DNA from: Bimastos eiseni | Taxonomy: Eukaryota; Annelida; Clitellata; Crassiclitellata; Lumbricidae | Reading direction: 5' to 3' | Assembly: GCA_959347315.1 (NCBI GenBank) | Contig: OY365810.1 | Coordinates: 1,726,334 to 1,790,333 of the forward strand | Length of the DNA: 64,000 bases | Shown here: piece by piece, positions 56,841 through 64,000 of the stretch | How the letters are laid out: every line of letters begins with the position of its first letter | Position numbering within the stretch: position 1 is the stretch's first letter | Notes under the pieces: generated by a model | Seen by the model: the letters and a program-made list of their open reading frames with translations, nothing else | What the model was told of the DNA's origin: nothing | The model's database searches: none | Translations under genes and position numbers: made by a program

Positions 56841-57600
56841 GGCCGAGAGAGTTTGTTTCGAATTGTATTGTAGTAAAGAAATGTTCTCCCTCTTCGTTTA
56901 ACTTGTTCATTGATATTTGCTATGAATGCTGGGCCTTGGGGCCGTGTTACATTTCCTTATGTGTTAGCATTGATTACTGTGTGTGCTGCGGAATCATCGC
57001 AGGAGGTGGAATAACCCTAGAGACTTGATACTCTCTTGTGAGGTGATTGCTTCGTGATAAGGGGATATCTTTCCCTGTTTGTCTTCTTTAGTATTTCAGT
57101 GAACACTTTGGCAATCTTGTGTTTTTGGAGGATTCTGTGAGCTGTTTAGTTCAAGGACAGAAATGATTAATTCTTGCCTTTGCGATAATTTTGTAATTAA
57201 GATGTTGCTGCTTGGGAGGAGGTTACTGTATGTTGTGGATGAGCATTGCGCTGCTGTATGGCGGAATTTTGGCTGGGACTGTCGTTAGGTCGTTAACAAC
57301 GGTAATCTTTCTCATATCTGCGCCAACAAGCCAGACTTACCTCGCGGATAGTCAGACCTGGGCAAAACAACACTGGAGGGTTGGCCTCCTGAGGGTACCA
57401 GAGGAAAAAGGGGAGGTGAACCAGAATTGCCACTATTGACACCGAAGTAGGGTAGAAGCGAGGTACGCAACAAATTGGAACGCAGAAGCGGGGTGAATTG
57501 CCACCCAGGCACCCCGAGTATGTTACAAATTGGTGCACCAGAAGTGAGGTGTAACCGGTTTCGCCACATTACACTCAAACGTTATAGGACTAACACGGCG
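56841..57600 (+). other. Possible 3' LTR of the Gypsy-type element
   Basis: After the integrase, a TGTTACATTTCC word at 56948 could start an LTR. At 57465-57570, two similar blocks occur: CAAATTGGAACGCAGAAGCG and CAAATTGGTGCACCAGAAGT, each followed by a GGTG word. They look like duplicated primer-binding regions. Since no second LTR is visible, the assignment is tentative. Confidence 0.35.
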
Positions 57601-58224
57601 ATAATTAAATTCGTTAAACCTAGGATTACCAAAAATGAATGAGTCATTGTATTAGAGGTGCTTTTGTGTTTTTTGTGTTATTTCTAAATCACATTAAGAG
57701 ATGGCTGCTTAGATTGCGAACAACTTTTGAGCACATAAAGTTTTTTACTGCAATTTTTTAAGCCTTTCAGATTAGGTCTACTCAGTACATGTAGCTTTGC
57801 AATGGGCATCATGATACGCGCGCGCGTCGGCCTACTAGAATTTCTTAGAGGTGAGACTTTATCTTGCATGTATTAATAATAAATAATCATTAGTCGTCGG
57901 AGAGAAGTAATACCTGAACTCGTTACGCATCATTGTATTCATGTAGAATGCTGGAAGTCGGCCTACGAGGAAAGACCGTCGTTCAACGACATTTCGTGTC
58001 TCCTACATCCTATAGGTATGTACACCTTTCGTTTTTTATGTAGAGTCAATATTTGACGTTATGGTCGATGTAATCGGGCTTTCATTGTGTCTGATATAAT
58101 TTAATCTGCAGCGTATCACTCAGTCTTTGCATTGAACTAATTTAATAAACACTCTAGTACATTAGATGGGACACAATATTAAGCATGGGGTAAGCATAAC
58201 GATGAATAGGATATCTATCTTCTT
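57601..58224. other. Intergenic
   Basis: No gene or repeat recognised. Confidence 0.4.
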
Positions 58225-58803
58225 CTTTCAGTCCTTTTTCTCCAACTCATTCTGTTACTCGCTTTCCTCTTCGTAGTTTCGTAAGGTTATCCATTACCCA
58301 GATCACTTAGCGTGTTCAGTCATTCCCTTCCTCTTGAGTTTCCCAGCATCCTTCCCTCCAGTACTGTCAGCAGCAGACCCCTATTTCGAAATATATGCGC
58401 AGGCCAGCGGTGTTTTCAAACGATTGTAGCAAAAGCCTCTGTTCTCCTACTCTCTCTCCAGGACCTTCTCATTTGATACTTTTTCTATCCAACTAATTTT
58501 TATCATTTTCCTCCAAGTCCACATTTCAAAAGCCTCTACTCTCTTTCTATCCTCCTGCGTCATCGTCCAGCATTCTGTGGCATATATTGCCACTGGCCAT
58601 ATCATTGCTATTCTGCTTCTGATGTCTTTTTCACAATATCCATCCTCGGATATTGCGCTGCACAAGTATTTGAATTGGCTGACCTGTTCAAGTACTTACC
58701 CATCAATCGTTATCTTCGACTTTTTCGTTTTCTTTCTAGACATACACATGACTTTGGTTATCTTAATATTTACTTTCATTTCATACCTCTGGATACCATG
58801 AGT
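58225..58803 (-). pseudogene. LINE ORF C-terminal region
   Basis: The minus strand reads YLCSAISEDGYCEKDIRSRI, YATECWTMTQEDRKRVEAFE and MWTWRKMIKISWIEKVSNEK, then degraded RGLLLTVLEG, LNTLSDLGNG. The YG.E.WT and E.F.MW..RR..KI.W motifs are the standard post-RT region of RTE- or Jockey-like LINEs. Multiple stops. Confidence 0.78.
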
Positions 58804-59269
58804 GGAAATAATCTTTAACAAATCAAGCGCATAAAGTGTGTGTTCACCAGAGTGGCACTGTGACTGGATCCTGTGTGGATCACCGAATTCAACGGTTGAC
58901 CCAACTGCTTGGTCGACGTTTATAGTAGTCTAACCAGTATTGTCCACCCATTCTGGAAGAACATAGTCACTCCATCGACCGATCCACAACTCCACATGAC
59001 ATGTTAAGTGTGGTCCACATAATGCAGGATCCTTGAGCATCATTCAAGCTTTACGAGATTCATTGTTCAGTTGAGACTCAAGATGGTATTTGAAATTGAC
59101 ACGAAACCAGATTCGTATTATATTTGTCATTTTGGCGTTTGTTTTCCATGTGTATCAACTCCTCCGATCTCATGCGACTAATTAATGACGAAAGTCCTTT
59201 GTCATGTGGCATATTTTCCATTGTATGATTGCATCATGTCTATGCCATGTTCTGAGCATTTGTTTTACT
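58804..59269. other. Intergenic
   Basis: No gene recognised. Confidence 0.35.
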
Positions 59270-59334
59270 GAATTCCTCACATGTTTGTGACTTTGAAAAT
59301 ATTGCAAATATGCCCATGACTAATGCACTAGGAG

Positions 59335-59617
59335 ACACACGAGGTGTGGCACTGTGCGTGTAATCATCGACTGTACCAGTTACGCCAGATAAAGGTCAGA
59401 CGACGCCACCTATCAATTGACGCTGCTGTGACCCTCGTGCACTCATTTGTGTTGGCTCGACTGGATTACTGTAACGCTATTCTTATCGACCTGACAAAAT
59501 ACCGTACACGCAATCTCCAGTCCGTTCTAAATTGTGAACACACACACAGACACATACATACATACATACATACATACATACATACATACATACATACATA
59601 CATACATACATACATAG
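59335..59617 (+). mobile_element. LINE RT fragment followed by (CATA)n
   Basis: Plus-strand LYQLRQIKVRRRHLSIDAAV, LARLDYCNAILIDL and TRNLQSVLN belong to the RT thumb region of a CR1/L2-like LINE. A (CATA)n run at 59553-59616 follows. Comparison with the related locus at 40740 shows this block is absent there, between GACTAAT and TAAGATAT, so it is an insertion in the intron of the NHL paralogue. Confidence 0.75.
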
Positions 59618-59844
59618 TAAGATATTGAAGTTAGGTGTAGGCTATATTGGTGAATCTCCAAAGAAGTGGTTATTATTTCGGCACTCAATATGCCCAAACA
59701 GCTCCAAATTTATGTTCCTACAATTAAATGGGGTTGAAAATGCATTTCTTGTTATTTCGTTTCTCTTCTCTATGAATCTTTATGTGCCACTCTCAACGAA
59801 ATATCAAGATTGTTATGTAGGATGTTGTTTCTGTGTATGTCCAG

Positions 59845-60695
59845 AGAAATTTAGCTCGGATCCAGTTTTATTTAAGACGATTAGAAAAGAATCAACAAAA
59901 GAAGCAAACATGACGTGGATTAGTTTTACTATCCTTGGAAAAGAATTGTTTGTTCTGAGTGAAATGAGTTCACAAGTTGAAGTTTATGATTCGATTGAAG
60001 TCAGTTTAAATCGTCGATGGAACTTGAAAGAATTAAGTAATCCACGTGACATAGTATCCTGCAACAGAAATGATTGCCCCTACATTTTCGATTGCAAAAT
60101 CTACAGTAGGTCAAATCAAATCTTGAGAGTTGATGCCAATGGAAATTTAATTAGGAAATTGTCAACAGCAGACAATTGGGGAAGAGGTCTCTCTGTTACA
60201 GATGAATCAAATGTGATTTTAGCTTGTTGTACAAGAAGCAAATTACATGAATATTCTTCAGACGGACAATTGATTCGAGTTATAAATCTACCCTCAGATT
60301 TTCCGTATCACTCTATCAAGATGACCAATGGTAATTTCATAGTCAGTTTTGAATCAGTTTATGATGATGATCTGCCCAAACTATGTGTCGTGAATACAGA
60401 TGGAAAACTGATCAAGTCGTTCAATGGAATCGGTATATGGTATGGTATTCATCGTCCCTATTTGTGCGCCGATGCTAATGGATTCCTGTTGGTAGCTGAT
60501 CCCCTGAAACGTCGAGTTTTGTTATTGGACTCAGATTTGAACTTTTACAAAGATTTTCTGTTGAAAGAGATGGAAAATTTGGACTGTCTAGACAAGATTC
60601 TCCTGGATGAATCTAATGGTCGAATGCTTGTGATCGCTAACGATTCTATTCGCGGTTGTAGTAATAGACGAATTTTGATTTTTCAGATTCGTTAA
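59845..60695 (+). CDS. NHL-type beta-propeller protein, terminal exon (second gene)
   Basis: The exon is entered after GTTTCTGTGTATGTCCAG| in phase 1, the same phase as 31300. It encodes EKFSSDPVLFKTIRKESTKE, then blades with FTILGKELFVLS, VEVYDSIEVSLNRRW, YSSDGQLIRVINLP, NGNFIVSF, KLCVVNTDGKLIKSF, GFLLVADPLKRRVLLLDSDL and a closing RRILIFQIR before TAA. It lacks the long acidic insertion seen in the 31300 gene. The frame extends 5' of the splice site only from a TTG, so an upstream exon is needed. The exon is intact. Confidence 0.82.
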
Positions 60696-60959
60696 AGCTG
60701 TAACTAATGAAATATACTACCTTACTCTCAATTGATTTGGGTCTATGTTGCTCTAGTATTTAATTGTTGAAAATTTTGATTAACTTCTTAACTTATTGTC
60801 TCAGTTGAACGATCACATTTCTTATCTAGCAATAACTAAATATCCTTTACTGCATTGCATTGCTCTTCGCTGACAGTAATACTTCGGAACAAATGATTCG
60901 TTATGCTAATAAGATAATCAGCCTGGTTTTTGACCTATAATTAAAGTAGTCCCGTCGAG

Positions 60960-61290
60960 AGAAAAGACCCAAACTAAAATTCCCATGAAAGATCCTTGTT
61001 GACGAGTTAAATTTTCAAATTCTTGTGATAAACAGTGATTGAACTATTTCTGGACGAATTTTGAGTTTTTGGTTCTGCTAAAACATTTTGTTAATTAAAA
61101 ATAATACAACCTTACTTTATCATCCTTTCGTATGTTTAACTTCGAGAATTCTAATGTAACCTTCATTGAACACTCATTTAGTTTTTTATGGCAACTTTAT
61201 ATTCCTTGTTGTATAGCATTACTTTTGTTGACTGTGATACTTCAGCGTAAAAATAGTTGCTTCTGCTAATAAGATAATCAGAGTTGTCCA
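60960..61290 (+). pseudogene. Tandem duplicate of the NHL gene 3' end
   Basis: It contains KILVDELNFQILVINSD and a GRILSF-like closing strand, matching the last blade of the 59845 gene. The shared 3' flank follows (TTCTGCTAATAAGATAATCA matches TATGCTAATAAGATAATCA at 60904). Only about 40 codons remain, with a stop inside. Confidence 0.72.
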
Positions 61291-61409
61291 GATGTCTTTG
61301 CTTTAATGATTTTCCTAAATAATAACATTACTATGATGTGGCAGCGAAAATAAAGTCGATAGTATTTATTTCCTCGTACAGGAGCTATATAAAGCTTGTT
61401 AACGGGGTT

Positions 61410-61530
61410 GTCGTTTTCTTTTTCTTTTTATTACTATTCCTCTTCTCCTTTTCTTCCCCATTCTGCTTGTCTCCTCCTCTTCTTCATCTTCTTCGTCGTC
61501 CTAGTCCAATATTCACCTCCATATTTTGCT
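61410..61530 (+). repeat. Polypyrimidine tract
   Basis: CTTTTTCTTTTTATTACTAT then CTTCTCC-rich sequence, over 80% pyrimidine. Low complexity; no gene. Confidence 0.75.
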
Positions 61531-64000
61531 TTTATTTTCGGTGAAAACTTGTGCACTTAATGCTGAAAAATCTTAGGTGGATGTTTATTTTCAGTTTAGC
61601 GCCATAAACGTTGCCTTCCAAAGAACTACATGTATTTACTCGTCTTGTTCTTGTTCATGCTTTGCGTCTGTATTTTCTTCTGATAAAAGGTAGAATATCT
61701 TCAGCGTATATTTAAATTTAATTATTTTCATATTACAAAGCTCCAACTTAATCATATATTTCTATCATTGGGTGACTAGAATGACGTTACTTTACAGTTC
61801 GAATGCTGCACAGAGCGTGCATTTTGTTTGCGCATGCCTCTAGGTGTCAATCAATTGTGAATAAAGCTTTTAACATTTGAGTCTCCGTGACACAAGGTCA
61901 TATCTAGAAGATAATTATCTGTAGAAAAGATATTAGCGGATTGCCTTAATTATACGTCCTTTGCAATTGTACTTTACATTAATTAATTTATGTCTACTGC
62001 AATCAGCATCACTTTTGTCATCAGACCGAAATACATATTAAATGATTAAAATGTCTGTAGTCACTGCGTCTATCGAACGATCGAAACGTCTTTACGTCAC
62101 TGACTCCCTCGGTAATGCATCTGGAAAATAACAGTTGATGACCACAGAGTGACCAGATGGTTGTCTGATGTCCATTCACTTTCAGTGACCAGTGACGATC
62201 ACGTTTCGAATCCAAGAGATGGCAAACATTGTTGTCATTTGGAAAAATTGGGATCTGATTCCAGCCTCATCAGCTAACATCCGATGGTCGCGTCACGTGG
62301 TTTATAAACCAAATAAACAATTCATTATCATGCACAAAGCGAAAACAAAGCGGGGAACCGTGGGCTATTAGTCCCTGGCAATTGACAAAGATATCATCAG
62401 CCATACTTTCCAAATGCAATGTAATCAAACATTTAAATAACACCCCTTCAAGATAGAGGTCTACTCGGAGGCGCTCTCTGCGTTGGCCTTCATGATGTGA
62501 AATGTCACAGTTAACAAGTTAAATGCATCTATTAGCAATACTATGCACAGTAAGCGGAAAAGAGTTATCATTGGTGGGTCCATGCACGTAAGTGGAACCA
62601 ACCAGCAGATTCCCGTCGACAGCTGACAGATGGCCTGGATGTTCAGAGTCTCTGGGTCAGGTTGCGTCGAAAGTTGAGCGACAATAAATAATTATTGTCA
62701 ACGCCGATCGCAGACACGGGACTGGGTTACGAGTAGTCCCTCGTTGGTTAAAGATGACGCGCGTCCGGTTATTCGTCGAGATACGAGAAGTACGTAGAAA
62801 AGGTACGCTTCGTATCTTTGTCGGTAGATTGAATAGCCAACCGTGACTGTCGGTCACGGTCATTCCAATGGCCACGTCGCTCGTTCTCCACCGAGGGGTA
62901 AACACCCGGGTACAGGAGGCGTACACAGCCGCACAGCGAGACCCGACCGCGTATATCCATATATTAATTTCCCTTGGCATATTGTCTGGAGTCAGAAAAA
63001 GACTTAGTCTTGGTATCAAACTTTCATATCTACAAATGACCGTTCAAAAAGTTTAACAAACATAATAATTAATGCAACTTTTTTTGACTAACTGCTCCAA
63101 ACGCGTAGTTCTGCCAGATTGCATTGCATTAGTAGGCTTTTTCCAAGACATGGTGCCTAATAACAACTATATAGGCCGACCGATATATTGAAGTGTCTGT
63201 CATCCTTCACCACTGTTTAGCGGATGTTAAACAGCTTTGCTTCTTCTTCTGTGACCAACCAGAAACTGGGCAACTGTGGCAGACGTTGCCAGTCCACGTG
63301 CCAGGAAATGCTTTGCTACCGTACATCTCTCCGGATTGTTAAAATCTTTTGACGTTTACAGAAAACAGCTCAAATTGTTCAATAAACAGTTTGAACGCAA
63401 CTCTAAGCATTTGCGCAGAGGGTTAACAGTATAATGAATCCGATAAATAAATTGCTAACTGACGACGTAACAGGAATTTAATTATTATTAAATAACAGTG
63501 ATTTTGCTTCCTTGAGATTGTTGGGTGTCTATCAAATTGTTTTTGCTGCTGATCACGAATATCACCTTAAAATTAACCTATCACGTAACGTTTTTGAGAA
63601 ATTTGTATTTAAAAAAATTATTTCCACATATTCGACAATGATATTTCGTTGGCATTATATTATGCTCCGTTCAAATGGGGCATGTCCAGGCATGCACTTA
63701 AGACATGTTGCAAAATGTTTGTGTTATAGTTGGTACAGCTTGGGTATGCATGAGCATGATAATTCTGGAAGGAAATTGCCAGCAAAAGAAATAGCGCTGT
63801 ATAAGACACTTGCATATAACAAATATGCTACTCAGGCATGTGATATATATTTATATATCAGTTTTTTTATTTTATACATCATTAATCAAGGTATATCATA
63901 GGGTTCTTTCAAGCTGCACAACAATTGAACCAGTTTCGTAATAATTCCTCTCCAATTTAGTAGGTTCTAGGACGGTTATTGACAGAAGAAATGTCTCGCC
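61531..64000. other. No gene recognised
   Basis: Several open frames of 60-130 codons occur on both strands, the longest at 63512-63901, but none shows a motif, splice context or repeated family. A 120-codon minus frame at 62657-63019 overlaps others in three frames and looks fortuitous. Confidence 0.4.

Noticed and set aside
59625..59844. N-terminal extension of the second NHL ORF
   Set aside because: It starts at TTG and its DNA aligns with intron sequence of the 40.7 kb copy; the conserved splice site lies at 59844.
62657..63019. 120-codon minus-strand frame
   Set aside because: Overlaps open frames in two other frames and encodes no recognisable domain.
63512..63901. 129-codon open frame
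   Set aside because: No motif, no splice context, AT-rich, and not distinguishable from chance in a 64-kb window.

Overview
This is a eukaryotic, AT-rich, intron-containing genomic window with no bacterial or organellar features. The best fit is a marine invertebrate deuterostome, most likely an echinoderm (inference). The reasons are a CR1/L2-type LINE carrying a virus-like 2A peptide (described in sea urchin and amphioxus elements), lineage-expanded NHL beta-propeller genes, many tRNA-SINEs and MITEs, and a strikingly recurrent palindromic word TAGGCCTA/C. No species is claimed.

Host genes. (1) 7.1-18.7 kb, + strand: a complete Ig-superfamily membrane receptor assembled from six coding exons (signal peptide, three Ig-like domains, transmembrane helix, short tail). 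Every junction is phase 1 and the predicted protein is 359 aa. Its first intron (about 8.4 kb) holds two decayed LINEs in opposite orientation. (2) 31.3-32.5 kb, 40.7-41.9 kb (decayed), 59.8-60.7 kb and 61.0-61.3 kb (3' fragment), + strand: a dispersed family of NHL-type propeller exons, each entered by a phase-1 3' splice site where that end is preserved. (3) 53.4-55.3 kb, + strand: three exons of an MLK/TKL-like protein kinase with DFD in place of the DFG motif; the end of the C-lobe is not found.

Mobile DNA dominates the rest. LINE fragments lie at 0.3-3.6, 5.3-5.5, 8.1-12.4, 12.8-15.3, 18.1-18.4, 19.2-22.3, 37.5-38.6, 39.4-40.7, 45.3-46.0, 47.6-47.9, 50.7-51.1, 51.9-53.0, 58.2-58.8 and 59.3-59.5 kb. 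Non-autonomous DNA elements with recognisable 8-bp target duplications lie at 1738-2584, 4625-5746, 18775-19203 and 19554-20218. In two cases deleting the element plus one target copy restores the reading frame of the interrupted retroelement. Other elements are a piggyBac transposase (46.3-47.2 kb), mariner-like fragments (34.3-35.8 kb), a Ty3/Gypsy-type integrase fragment (56.0-56.8 kb), tRNA-SINEs (6.3, 42.0, 47.5 kb) and two decayed members of repeat-borne uncharacterised gene families (26.7-28.3 and 32.9-33.85 kb).

Tandem repeats include a 35-bp minisatellite seen at four loci (one inside a MITE), a roughly 190-bp satellite-like array at 25.3-26.0 kb, a 280-bp duplication at 29.0-29.6 kb and a 196-bp CT microsatellite at 48.8 kb. 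The last 2.5 kb shows no recognisable gene. Exon boundaries were read by eye from splice consensus, phase and homology logic; no search or alignment program was run.
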